Source: Hornefia porci
Lineage (GTDB): Bacteria > Bacillota > Clostridia > Peptostreptococcales > Anaerovoracaceae
Direction of reading: 5' to 3'
Assembly: GCF_001940235.1 (NCBI RefSeq)
Contig: NZ_MJIE01000001.1
Coordinates: 992,001 to 1,056,000, forward strand
DNA length: 64,000 nt
A program made the position numbers and the translations under genes. Positions 31,826 to 40,654 of the stretch are shown piece by piece (within the stretch, counting starts at the first letter, position 1; the number at the start of each line of letters is the position of its first letter). The notes beneath the pieces are model-generated. The model had not been told where the DNA came from. It searched no databases and worked only from the letters and a program-made list of their open reading frames with translations.

Positions 31826-32591
31826 ATACGCGTTTGAACTGAAGAATATCACTTTTTCATATCCTGTCTCCGATCCGGTTCTCCGGGATCTGACCCTGCG
31901 GATCCGTGACGGAGAAAGCCTCTGCATTCTCGGTGCGAACGGCTGCGGCAAGTCTACCCTGCTCAAAATTCTGGGCGGGCTGCTGAGTCCTCAGTCGGGA
32001 AGCTTTTGTTTTCACGGAAGGATAATTGACTGGCGATCGATCACAAAAAAAGACGCCGCTTCCTACCATCTCCGGGTCGGCTACGTCTTTCAGGACTCTG
32101 ACGTCCAGCTGTTCTGCGGCAGCGTTCTGGATGAGATCGCCTTCGGGCCTCTTCAGACCGGGCTCCCTCGGGAGGAAATCATGAATCGGGTGTCTTCTCT
32201 GGCCCGTTCCCTTGATATTGAAAAGCTCCTGGACAAAGCACCCTACCACCTCAGCGGCGGAGAGAAGAAAAAGGTCGCTATCGCCAGCACTCTGATTCTC
32301 GATCCGGAGGTTCTCATTCTGGACGAGCCCACCAACGATCTGGATCCGCGCTCCCAGACCTGGCTCCTGAAGCTTCTGAAGGATCTGCGGAATCAGGGGA
32401 AGACACTGATCTTCGCCACCCACAATCTCGAACTCGTTCCCCACGTCGCCGACCGTGCGATTCTGTTTGCGGAGGATCACACGCTTCGCGCAGACAGACC
32501 GGTGCGCGAGCTCCTGGAGGACACTGCGCTCCTTCAGGAAGTCAATCTGGTGGACGAGCATTTCCATACCCATCCCTGGGATTTTGAATAA
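31818..32591 (+). CDS. ECF transporter ATPase (CbiO/LarO)
   Basis: The 257-residue ABC ATPase has Walker A GANGCGKST, Q-loop VFQDSDVQLF (the ECF-type DxxxQ context), signature LSGGEKKK, Walker B VLILDEPTNDLD and the His switch FATHN. It starts with TTG, supported by AGGAGG eight bases upstream (31805-31810). Only one ATPase gene is present, so the importer probably uses a homodimer, as group I nickel/cobalt systems do. Confidence 0.94.
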   Translation: MDKYAFELKNITFSYPVSDPVLRDLTLRIRDGESLCILGANGCGKSTLLKILGGLLSPQSGSFCFHGRIIDWRSITKKDAASYHLRVGYVFQDSDVQLFCGSVLDEIAFGPLQTGLPREEIMNRVSSLARSLDIEKLLDKAPYHLSGGEKKKVAIASTLILDPEVLILDEPTNDLDPRSQTWLLKLLKDLRNQGKTLIFATHNLELVPHVADRAILFAEDHTLRADRPVRELLEDTALLQEVNLVDEHFHTHPWDFE

Positions 32592-32593
32592 CG

Positions 32594-34138
32594 TTATTTC
32601 CCTCTGAGAATGATACAGGAGAGCAGCACCTGAACTATTTCATTTTCGTTCAGGTCGTCCAGATGTACTCCAAGAAAATTCTCCGCAGTCTGAAGACGGT
32701 AGGTCAGCGTATTGCGATGGATAAACATTTCCCGGGCGGTTGCCGCCACACTGCGGCCGTTGACGAGGTACATCCGGATACTCTCCAGCAGTTCCTCCCG
32801 ATTGTTCCGATCGCTCCGGCTCAGCGCCAGGATGCCGGGATCGCAGAGAGAACGCAGATCCCCTGTCTTCTTTAATTCATCCAGAAGAACCTCCATATAT
32901 TTTTCCGTGAATGCGACGCATCGTCTCTCGTCCGCATCCAGTTCCGCATAATGCAGCGCATTGCTGCACTGTACAAAATAAGTCCCCAGATCCATAAAAT
33001 CATGAAAACAGTTGCTGACGCCGCAGTACATACGGCTTCCCAGGCAGAAATTCTCCAGTTCCTCGCGCTCTCCGGGCTCCAGCAGATCGCAGTCCTTTCT
33101 TCGCATAACGGTAATGATGTAATCGCTGTAATAGAAAATCAGCGCCTTCGGATATTTTTTCTGGATCCTGCGGTGATAGGAATGTCCCTCTCGGGAGATC
33201 GTAAAGCCGTCGGAAAACCGGAACGCCGCCATGTAGTAATCATCCTTTGTCGTCCAGCCCAGACGCGCCAGATGCTGCTCCACAGTCCTGGCGTCGTTGC
33301 TCTTGCCGGCAATCAGCTGCAGCGCATAAAAGACATCCTCCTCATTGGAGTAGGCGTGGGTTCTGAACTTGAAAATATAGTTCAGAAGCTGTCCGATGCG
33401 GTGGCAGAGCTCCAGCTGTCCCTGAGTGATCGGCTCCCGCAGGTCTGCCATTCCGATCGAACCGATCTGCCGTCCGTCCGCCCGTATCGCGCCCATCAGA
33501 TAGCAGTGCTCCGGATCCCTCCGCGGATTCATCAGCACCGGCTTGTCCCCGGACATGAATTTCCGGTTGACCCACTCGATTTCAGAGCGGTTGAAGAAGC
33601 TGACCGTTGGATATTCTTGCGCAAGTGATTCCTCCCATATCGTCCCTCTGGCTTCCTCGGCGGTAATGGGAGAATGGTAAATCAGCGCCTGGGCCGCGTC
33701 ATAGATGCCGAACGGATTCTTCAGTTTCTGAATCGCAATGGACATGAAATCTTCCAAGCTCCGTTCCTCCATTACCGCGGTGCACAGGTCCGAATCCCAG
33801 GCGGAATATTCCTCGCAGATACGCGCCACGGCGGGAAATATACGCTCCACAGGAATATTTTTTCGCAGCACGAGCATGTTGGCGTAGAGCGCCCGTCCCA
33901 GCTCATTCTTTGTTTTCCCTGAACAAAAAATAAGATTCACGGGAATCTCCTCTGCCTCCTCCAACAGCTTCTCGTCCTCTGCGATATACAGATATCGCGG
34001 ATCGCCGGCTCCGTCTCCCGGCCTCCACCAGCGAATACCTCTCGTTCCGGCTGCATCCGGAATCATCTCTATGTATTCCGGATCAAATCCGTTCAGTTCG
34101 TTCAGTTCGTCTTTTATCACAGCCAGATGTACGCTCAA
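32594..34138 (-). CDS. PucR/CdaR-type transcriptional regulator
   Basis: The 514-residue protein ends in the PucR C-terminal helix-turn-helix domain, with the family hallmark MFIHRNTLTYRLQTAENFLG near 485. A GGDEF-like CdaR central region (about 280-430) and a divergent N-terminal sensing part precede it. It starts with TTG after AAAGGA. Regulators of this class usually activate adjacent catabolic or transport genes in response to a small substrate. The divergent MFS-SDR-AKR genes are the obvious target. It converges on the nickel importer gene with only two bases between stops and shows no functional link to it. Confidence 0.85.
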   Translation of the reverse strand: MSVHLAVIKDELNELNGFDPEYIEMIPDAAGTRGIRWWRPGDGAGDPRYLYIAEDEKLLEEAEEIPVNLIFCSGKTKNELGRALYANMLVLRKNIPVERIFPAVARICEEYSAWDSDLCTAVMEERSLEDFMSIAIQKLKNPFGIYDAAQALIYHSPITAEEARGTIWEESLAQEYPTVSFFNRSEIEWVNRKFMSGDKPVLMNPRRDPEHCYLMGAIRADGRQIGSIGMADLREPITQGQLELCHRIGQLLNYIFKFRTHAYSNEEDVFYALQLIAGKSNDARTVEQHLARLGWTTKDDYYMAAFRFSDGFTISREGHSYHRRIQKKYPKALIFYYSDYIITVMRRKDCDLLEPGEREELENFCLGSRMYCGVSNCFHDFMDLGTYFVQCSNALHYAELDADERRCVAFTEKYMEVLLDELKKTGDLRSLCDPGILALSRSDRNNREELLESIRMYLVNGRSVAATAREMFIHRNTLTYRLQTAENFLGVHLDDLNENEIVQVLLSCIILRGK

Positions 34139-34186
34139 AGAAACATCCTTTCGTCATATCGTGAGAAAATATTATAACTTTTTCTA

Positions 34187-34215
34187 ATTATATGACCATA
34201 CATCGTAAAAAGCAA
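34187..34215 (-). promoter_or_regulatory. Promoter of the PucR-type regulator gene
   Basis: TTGCTT (34215-34210), 17 bp, TATAAT (34192-34187) on the minus strand. Confidence 0.7.
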
Positions 34216-34294
34216 CAGTGCTACAATTTTTGTATTAAAACAAATACATACGCACAGAGTATTCAAAGTCACTGGCCACGCATTGAATTCTTCT

Positions 34295-34318
34295 CCTGAA
34301 GTCACGAAGACTTTCAGG
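34295..34318. promoter_or_regulatory. Inverted repeat before the MFS gene, possible operator
   Basis: CCTGAAGTC, 5 bp, GACTTTCAGG: an inverted repeat with a single-base bulge, about 20 bp before the MFS gene's RBS and in the shared regulator/transporter intergenic region. Confidence 0.4.
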
Positions 34319-34351
34319 TAACTGTAGTTGCTGTATGAGGAGGTACAAATT

Positions 34352-35575
34352 ATGAGTAGCACAAACAAAGGAGCGGGCGGAAAGGCCTGGGCAATCGTAA
34401 TATTTTTTACACTGTTCATGGTCACGATGACGTTTAATCTGATCGTCTACCCCGCATGCGCCGCGGATACGATGCGGCAGTACGGCATTTCACAGGCGGG
34501 GCTGACGACACTGTCGTCCGTCACCTCTGTTGTCGGTCTGTTTGCCGGATTCATCTTCGGACCGATTCTCGACAAACGCGGGTCCAGAAAAACAATTCTT
34601 TTCGGACTTCTCGTCGGAGCAGTTCTGTTCTTCGTAAGGGTGCTGGTCGCCAGTTACGCACTCGCAATAGTTCTGACATTCCTGGCATCTTTCTTTGTCG
34701 GAGTCTGTCAGGTTGCGGCGTCTAAAGTTCTGGCCACCTGGTTTACCCCGCAGACGGTTTCCGTCGCATATTCGTTTCAGGCTGCCGGAGCCGGTTTCGG
34801 TTCTGCAGGGGCGTTCGTCATCGGTGCAGCTCTCGGACTGAAGGGTTCACTACTTTTGATCGCCATCGCTTACACGGTTTTATTTATCTTCTGGCTGATC
34901 GTCGGGAAAGACGGCCCCATCGCCGTACAGGGTGCTCAGCCGCCCAAAGGGAGTTCCGCCATGGTCTGGAAAAGCCGGACGCTCTGGCTCATGTCCATCG
35001 CCGCTTCCTGCGCAGTCGGCTCGACACTGCTGATCAATTCCTACTGCATCAACGCTTTTGTCGGAAAAGGAATGAACCCCGGACAGGCCGCCCTGATCGG
35101 CACTGTGCTGAATCTGTCGCTGCTGGCCGGCGGATATCTGGGAACCTTCCTGATGAGTGTGATCAAGCGGTATAATATCGTCACTCTGATCTGCTTCATC
35201 GGCGGCGCTGTCGGTTACCTGATGAGCTGGTTCTCTCCTCTGGGCGCCGCAACGTGGTGCTGGCTGGTCATCGGCGGCCTTCTGATGGGAGGCACCGTCG
35301 GACTGACCATGGGTAGAACCGCCCTCATCCCTCTTACCGGGCAGTTCCCGCCAGAGGCAATCGGAAGCGCCGGAGGTGCGCTGGAAGCCATCAAGGGCGC
35401 CATCACCTTTGTATTTCCTATCGTAATCGCGAACATTTTCGCTACAAATTACAATGCGATTTTCATCACCTTCGGCGTTCTCTGCGTCATCGGGTTCGTG
35501 ACAGGCGGTCTTCTGGTTCCGGAACTTGGCCCGAAGGGGAAGCTGCAGCAGGAGCAGGCACAAAACGCACATTGA
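34352..35575 (+). CDS. Major facilitator superfamily transporter
   Basis: The 407-residue protein has about twelve hydrophobic segments, the MFS motif A loop FGPILDKRGSRKTILFG between TM2 and TM3, and a central loop (about 195-215). It most resembles organic-anion or OFA/NarK-like carriers, but the substrate is not identifiable. The ATG at 34352 is used because GAGGAGG lies eight bases upstream; the frame's earlier ATG at 34328 lacks one. It is the first of three genes with a dehydrogenase and an aldo-keto reductase. Confidence 0.88.
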   Translation: MSSTNKGAGGKAWAIVIFFTLFMVTMTFNLIVYPACAADTMRQYGISQAGLTTLSSVTSVVGLFAGFIFGPILDKRGSRKTILFGLLVGAVLFFVRVLVASYALAIVLTFLASFFVGVCQVAASKVLATWFTPQTVSVAYSFQAAGAGFGSAGAFVIGAALGLKGSLLLIAIAYTVLFIFWLIVGKDGPIAVQGAQPPKGSSAMVWKSRTLWLMSIAASCAVGSTLLINSYCINAFVGKGMNPGQAALIGTVLNLSLLAGGYLGTFLMSVIKRYNIVTLICFIGGAVGYLMSWFSPLGAATWCWLVIGGLLMGGTVGLTMGRTALIPLTGQFPPEAIGSAGGALEAIKGAITFVFPIVIANIFATNYNAIFITFGVLCVIGFVTGGLLVPELGPKGKLQQEQAQNAH

Positions 35576-35616
35576 CCGGTATCTGCGACGCGCTCTGCAA
35601 TCGGCTCCCGCGCCGC

Positions 35617-35643
35617 GGCGCTGCTGAAAACACTGTCAGCGCC
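35617..35643. repeat. GGCGCTG/CAGCGCC hairpin between the MFS and SDR genes
   Basis: A perfect 7-bp stem with a 13-nt loop lies in the 150-bp gap between the two genes. There is no T-tract, so it may stabilise or partly terminate the upstream mRNA instead of acting as a full terminator. Confidence 0.5.
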
Positions 35644-35726
35644 CGCCGGATCCGGCAGAAGCACAATGAGCAGACATCATTTTACAATATTTATCGTATT
35701 TTACACACAACAAGGAGGATTATATC

Positions 35727-36554
35727 ATGAAGGATATGCTGAAAGATCAGGTTGCTATCGTTACAGGAGGAGGATCCGGAATGGGAGAAGCCACCGCGAA
35801 ACTCTTTGCCCGGGAAGGGGCTAAGGTCGTCATTGCGGATTTCAACGAGGCAAATGCGAAAAAGGTGGAGAAGGAGATCACCGAAGCCGGCGGCGTTGCC
35901 AGATTTTATCAGAAGATGGATGTTTCCGACCGGGCGCAGGTCGAAAAGATCGCGGAGATGACCTATAACGAATTCGGCCGCATCGATATTCTCGCCGCAT
36001 ATGCGGGCGGAACCTTCGACGGGGATCCGAATCTGAGTCAGCAGGAGGTTCTGGAAAAGACCACCGCTGTAAATCAGTGGGGCATGTATTACAGCTGCTT
36101 TGCCGTCGTTCCGTATATGAAAAAGGCGCACAGCGGCAAGATCATCATCTGCTCCTCAAACGGAGCCTTCAACCCCACCGCGCCGGCCTATGAATATCAT
36201 ATGGCAAAGGGCGCCTGTGAATCCCTCTGCGTCAACCTGGCCATGGACCTGGCGAAGTTCGGCATCCGCGTGAACTGCATCAAGCCGGGCCCCATCGTCA
36301 CCGCCTTCTGGGACGAGCTGATGGAGGACGGACCGGAGCGGAAGGCGATCCTGAAGGGAATCGCAGACGTGGAAATTCCGCTGGGCCGTACCGGAACTGC
36401 GGAGGATATCGCAGGACCTGCTCTGTTCTTCGCATCTGACCTTTCGCAGTATGTCACCGGTCTGTGCATGTACGTCGCGGGCGGCGCAGGATATGTCTAC
36501 GCCTTCGGGCAGTCTTCCATCGCTCACGCCGGCGTGGGACGCAGTGATCTTTAA
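35727..36554 (+). CDS. Short-chain dehydrogenase/reductase
   Basis: The 275-residue classical SDR has the cofactor loop TGGGSGMGEAT, an Asp ending strand 2 (VVIADFNEAN, which favours NAD(H) over NADP(H)), the Ser motif IICSSNGAF and the catalytic YHMAK. The length and the late INCIKPGPIVTAFW region are normal for classical SDRs such as hydroxysteroid or polyol dehydrogenases; the substrate is unknown. AAGGAGG precedes the ATG. It lies between the MFS transporter and the aldo-keto reductase, so the three likely act on one imported compound. Confidence 0.9.
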   Translation: MKDMLKDQVAIVTGGGSGMGEATAKLFAREGAKVVIADFNEANAKKVEKEITEAGGVARFYQKMDVSDRAQVEKIAEMTYNEFGRIDILAAYAGGTFDGDPNLSQQEVLEKTTAVNQWGMYYSCFAVVPYMKKAHSGKIIICSSNGAFNPTAPAYEYHMAKGACESLCVNLAMDLAKFGIRVNCIKPGPIVTAFWDELMEDGPERKAILKGIADVEIPLGRTGTAEDIAGPALFFASDLSQYVTGLCMYVAGGAGYVYAFGQSSIAHAGVGRSDL

Positions 36555-36617
36555 TCGGCGGCTGAGCACGCGTCAATCAGTTTTTTGTGAACAAAGGATA
36601 ATACGGAGGACTTTCAG

Positions 36618-37844
36618 ATGAAAAAGGAAATTGATTTCGGGAAGCGGCTCGCCTACGGCTGCCTGCGTCTCCCGATTGTGGAAGCCGGCTTTGTCGCTCC
36701 GGGATTTCGGGACGATTCCAATGTGGATGAGGCCGCATGGCAGAAAATCGTGGATCGCGGCATGGCGAACGGATATAACTACTTCGACACCTCCTGGTTT
36801 TACCATAACGGTAACTCTGAGCGGGCCATCGGCCATTGTGTAGCCGACAGATATCCGAGAGAATCCTTCATTCTCTCGGATAAGATGCCGGTCAAGTTTA
36901 TGAAGGACGGTTCGGAAATGGAACCGATCTTTGAGGAGCAGCTGAAAAAATGTCATGTGGACTACTTTGACTTCTATCTGATCCACGCCATCAGCTCGGA
37001 AACCTACGACAAGTGGACGAAGGAGGGACTCTTTGACTTCCTCGTCAAAAAGAGAGAAGAAGGCAAGTACCGCGAATTCGGTCTGTCCCTTCACGAGACC
37101 CCGGAATTTCTCGACAAAATCCTGACGGAGCATCCCGAGGTGGACTTCGTGATGCTGCAGATTAATTATCTGGACTGGGATTCTCCCGCGATCCGCTCCC
37201 GGGAGCTGTATGAGACCGCTGTCCGGCACGGAAAGCCCATCGTGGTCATGGAGCCCTGCAAGGGCGGCACACTGGCCAATCCTCCCGAAGAGGCCGTAAA
37301 GCTGATGAAGGACTACAATCCTGACGCTTCCATCGCCTCATGGGCATATCGGTTCGTCGGCTCCCTGCCGGGAGTCCGGGTCGTCTCTGTCGGAATGCCG
37401 AAGATGGAATTTCTGGAAGATAACATGAAGACTTTCGACGATTTCCAGCCACTGAACGACGAGGAATACAAAATTCTCAATCAGGTTACAGACATCATCA
37501 ACAGCAAAACCGCCATCCCCTGCACCAACTGCAAATACTGTGAGGAGGCTTGTCCCTTCGACATCCCCTCCGGTGATTATTTCCAGCTGTTCAACGACTA
37601 TTACCGGATGACGGAAAGCTCCGACTACAATGACGTCTGTACCCCGGCCATCACCTACGGATTCATGAAGGAGCGGCGCGCCGGCGCAGAGAAATGCGTC
37701 GCCTGCGGCAAATGCGAGAAGGTCTGTCCGCAGCATCTGGACATCGCGAATCTGCTGAAAGAGAAAATCGCCGGCGAGCTCTACTCCCATAACCCCGATT
37801 CCATGCTGACCGACAAAACCGATGAAATGGGGAAGCCGGAATAA
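36618..37844 (+). CDS. Aldo-keto reductase with C-terminal 2[4Fe-4S] ferredoxin domain
   Basis: The 408-residue protein has an AKR barrel (about 1-290) with the catalytic Asp/Tyr in YFDTSWFYHNGNSE, Lys in LSDKMP and His in YLIHAI. A C-terminal ferredoxin-like domain (about 300-390) follows, with CTNCKYCEEACP and CVACGKCEKVCP, ligands for two [4Fe-4S] clusters. Such fusions are common in anaerobes and suggest electron exchange with ferredoxin or a flavoprotein instead of, or as well as, NAD(P)H. It is last in the presumed PucR-controlled operon. Confidence 0.92.
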   Translation: MKKEIDFGKRLAYGCLRLPIVEAGFVAPGFRDDSNVDEAAWQKIVDRGMANGYNYFDTSWFYHNGNSERAIGHCVADRYPRESFILSDKMPVKFMKDGSEMEPIFEEQLKKCHVDYFDFYLIHAISSETYDKWTKEGLFDFLVKKREEGKYREFGLSLHETPEFLDKILTEHPEVDFVMLQINYLDWDSPAIRSRELYETAVRHGKPIVVMEPCKGGTLANPPEEAVKLMKDYNPDASIASWAYRFVGSLPGVRVVSVGMPKMEFLEDNMKTFDDFQPLNDEEYKILNQVTDIINSKTAIPCTNCKYCEEACPFDIPSGDYFQLFNDYYRMTESSDYNDVCTPAITYGFMKERRAGAEKCVACGKCEKVCPQHLDIANLLKEKIAGELYSHNPDSMLTDKTDEMGKPE

Positions 37845-37875
37845 AAAAGACCTCACCAAAGAACTTATTATAAAA

Positions 37876-37909
37876 GGGAGTGCGAAAAAATGAATTCTTT
37901 CACACTCCC
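37876..37909. terminator. Bidirectional hairpin between converging genes
   Basis: GGGAGTG/CACTCCC arms, extended inward by GAAA/TTTC after one mismatch. It lies between the plus-strand reductase stop (37844) and the minus-strand DUF5722 gene stop (37962). Confidence 0.65.
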
Positions 37910-37961
37910 TCGATTCACTTAATGCGAATCTGGTGTTATCGGGAGAAAATGGGGTTTTGTT

Positions 37962-40574
37962 TTATCGGATCTTTGTACTTTTCACTTTACTCCAGGAGGA
38001 ATAGATCTTAGTCCCCTTGATTTTTTTATATGTGCGAACCCGGACATAGTACTTTCCCTTCTTCATCTTCAGCGTTTTCGACAGTTTGGCTCCGGCTTTT
38101 GTTCCGGTTTTTTTCTTAACTGTGTACGTCTTCGCTTTCCTGAACGATTTCTTTGTCGCAAGCTGAATCTGATAACCGGAGATCTGGGTCGGCTGCGCAT
38201 ACCAGTAAACAGTGACTTTTTTCTTACTCGCCCTGAGTTTTTTCAGTCTGGTTCCCTCCGGATGGATCGTAACCTTAAACGAGGTGCGATACTTATATCT
38301 GCCGTTAAAATCAAGTTTAACAGTATAGGTATCGACGGAGCCGGAGAGTGTTGTAACGAGATACTGATCCCTCGATACGCTCTTCCTGTCCGATGTTTTC
38401 GCCTTGATCTGCGGTATGATCTCGACTCCTTCATAAATATAATCTTTGACAGGTGACACAGTTGTCAGTTTCGGGATCGTTTCTTTATAACTTCCTCCAC
38501 AAATTTCACATGTATAGGTCAACACGCCGTTTTTTGTCCTTGTCGCCTGCTTCGTGACGTTACCGGAGTCGAACGCACAGTCTTCAGTCTCAATGATTTT
38601 TCCTGTATCTTTATCGATCACATCATGCCTGCGGGTCGATTTATCATACTTGTATTCGCATTTCGGTTCGTATTTATAATCGGTACCGTCGGACTGGTCA
38701 CTTTTCAGCGGGGCAGATTCAATCTTCTTCAGATTCCATGCGGCGTCCCAGTCGAATCCGTCGGTAACAGCCATAGCATCCTTATACGAAGAGATATTTC
38801 CCTTTGCCACTGAATGAACCTTCCCGTCCTTCATAAAGGCAATATACGGCAAATACGGGTTAGAATACACGAAACTGTCTTTCGAGTCAATATGCTTATA
38901 CATATCATAGGCCAGTTTCTTGTCTCCGCTGCTGTCGATCAGACCGAACGATGCATTGTTCTTCGTTTCCGCCTCATGATCCAGAAGTCTGTAGTAACAC
39001 AACGCCTGAACTGCATTCAGGTTCGCACAGCGGTAGTATAACTGTGCAATATATGCGGCCTGCCGTTTTTGGCCGACCTCAGAGCAGTCTCCTGAAGATA
39101 CACCGGTCTCTGTCAGATAGATGCCTCTCGGTTTGCCGTCATACATCATGCTTGCCTGTGACAGATATTTCTGAAGTACTTCAAGGTTTAATACCGTTAT
39201 GAACTGGGACGTGTTGTAATCCCCTGTAATTTTAAAGTACGGATGAGTTGAATCGGCCCCGGTATCGACCATACCGATATCCGTCGACGGAAGGCTACCG
39301 CTGTAGTTATGCTGCGCAACTCCCCAGTCGTAATCTCCGCGGGCGGATTCCCGTTTCTCAATCCAGCTGAGGACGGCTTTCGGGGCGTATGTATTCCGAA
39401 TCAGCGGAGAATAATTATGCCGCACAGATTGTTCATTGTACGCCCAGTCATGCGTCAGCGAAACAAGCACGGCTGCATCCGCAGCATATTTTTTTACGGC
39501 CAGGTTGGCGACACGGAGCGCTCTGGTATATTCTTCCATAAAGGTGTCAAGGGATTCTCTCTTTTCGATCCATTTTCCCTTCCATGCACCGCTCTTATAC
39601 TTCGCTGTATTCTTTGAGACCTTCCAGTAATTGTACGGATGATCAATTTCGTTCCCGATTACATAGCTGGATATCACGCCGTGCCCGGTGTTTGAATACC
39701 GCGAGGCAAGGAACTCCATGACGGCCTCGAAATACCCGAGCCCCTTCCGGTTTGATGTGTTGAATCCCATGACAGGGGTCAGCGCTCCGTCTCCGTAAGT
39801 CAGGGACACCGGATGGGATGAATAATCGGCATCCGGCATTGCGACCATAATGGCGGTAACGTTGATCCCGGCAGAGGTCGCTTCAGATACAACCTTGTCG
39901 TAGTAATCGACGCGTTTTTTATTGAAGAAATAAGTTTTCCCGTTGGAGCGAAATGCGATTCCGCCGTGCTCCCGTTCGTCGATAGGGTTCCCGCTTTTGT
40001 CTTCGTTCGCATACAGAAGCTCGTTTACATCAATATTCAGCGCGGCCTGCTGTGCGCCGATATCCTTTGCCGAAGCAACCGGATCGTCACCTTCCAGAAG
40101 TATGCCTTTCTTACTCGTCGTCTCAACACGAATCCGATCTTTCTTTGATTGGATATCGGTTGCATAGACTGGTCCTGCAAGAATTTTTTTGTCCTGTATG
40201 ACATAATATTTATCGTACAGAAGGTCTTCTCTCTCCTCGTTGTATCGATCAATTGTCAGCGTCTTGCTGCTTCCGCAGGTATAAGTACCGATAAGATCTC
40301 CATTCCCGCGTATCGTGCTGATTCCGTGAATCGAATCACTTTCTGCATATTCATTTGCTGATGCTGCGTATACCTGTGCTGTGCCGCTGTTGCCGATATT
40401 TGAAAGTGTAATTGTAATCTGATCCGATTTGACAGCAACTTTCAGATTTCCTGAATCGGCATATACCGGTCGGAACATTCCCAGGCATAGCATACCGATC
40501 AGCACTATCAGGACAGGACTCAGTCTGATGATCCATGCTGATTCGCAACCTGTTTCTTGTAATTTCCTCATCAT
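37962..40574 (-). CDS. Secreted DUF5722 glycosidase-like protein with C-terminal FN3-like repeat
   Basis: The 870-residue protein has a signal sequence (hydrophobic 18-38), an N-terminal beta-rich module (about 42-160) and a DUF5722 domain (about 165-620). It also has a Cys-pair module (CEYK...CEICGGSY, about 640-700), an Ig-like strand-rich module and a C-terminal FN3-like module (about 775-870, ISGYQIQLATKKSF...YYVRVRTYK) typical of Clostridia surface proteins. DUF5722 shows SYVIGNEID with E309 and YLTETGVSS with E489. The Asn-Glu plus later Glu spacing is that expected for the acid/base and nucleophile of clan GH-A glycosidases. The substrate is unknown, and there is no LPxTG sorting signal. 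Confidence 0.75.
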   Translation of the reverse strand: MMRKLQETGCESAWIIRLSPVLIVLIGMLCLGMFRPVYADSGNLKVAVKSDQITITLSNIGNSGTAQVYAASANEYAESDSIHGISTIRGNGDLIGTYTCGSSKTLTIDRYNEEREDLLYDKYYVIQDKKILAGPVYATDIQSKKDRIRVETTSKKGILLEGDDPVASAKDIGAQQAALNIDVNELLYANEDKSGNPIDEREHGGIAFRSNGKTYFFNKKRVDYYDKVVSEATSAGINVTAIMVAMPDADYSSHPVSLTYGDGALTPVMGFNTSNRKGLGYFEAVMEFLASRYSNTGHGVISSYVIGNEIDHPYNYWKVSKNTAKYKSGAWKGKWIEKRESLDTFMEEYTRALRVANLAVKKYAADAAVLVSLTHDWAYNEQSVRHNYSPLIRNTYAPKAVLSWIEKRESARGDYDWGVAQHNYSGSLPSTDIGMVDTGADSTHPYFKITGDYNTSQFITVLNLEVLQKYLSQASMMYDGKPRGIYLTETGVSSGDCSEVGQKRQAAYIAQLYYRCANLNAVQALCYYRLLDHEAETKNNASFGLIDSSGDKKLAYDMYKHIDSKDSFVYSNPYLPYIAFMKDGKVHSVAKGNISSYKDAMAVTDGFDWDAAWNLKKIESAPLKSDQSDGTDYKYEPKCEYKYDKSTRRHDVIDKDTGKIIETEDCAFDSGNVTKQATRTKNGVLTYTCEICGGSYKETIPKLTTVSPVKDYIYEGVEIIPQIKAKTSDRKSVSRDQYLVTTLSGSVDTYTVKLDFNGRYKYRTSFKVTIHPEGTRLKKLRASKKKVTVYWYAQPTQISGYQIQLATKKSFRKAKTYTVKKKTGTKAGAKLSKTLKMKKGKYYVRVRTYKKIKGTKIYSSWSKVKSTKIR

Positions 40575-40596
40575 TTTCTCCCCTTTAATATCTGAG

Positions 40597-40628
40597 AAAA
40601 AGCCGCCGCAGTTTTCCGCTGCAGCGGC
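40597..40628 (-). terminator. Terminator between the two smaller surface-protein genes
   Basis: A 10-bp stem (40602-40611 with 40619-40628, one G-T wobble) and five T on the minus strand follow the stop at 40655. Confidence 0.85.
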
Positions 40629-40654
40629 ATATTGAGCGATTTATGTCGAAATTA

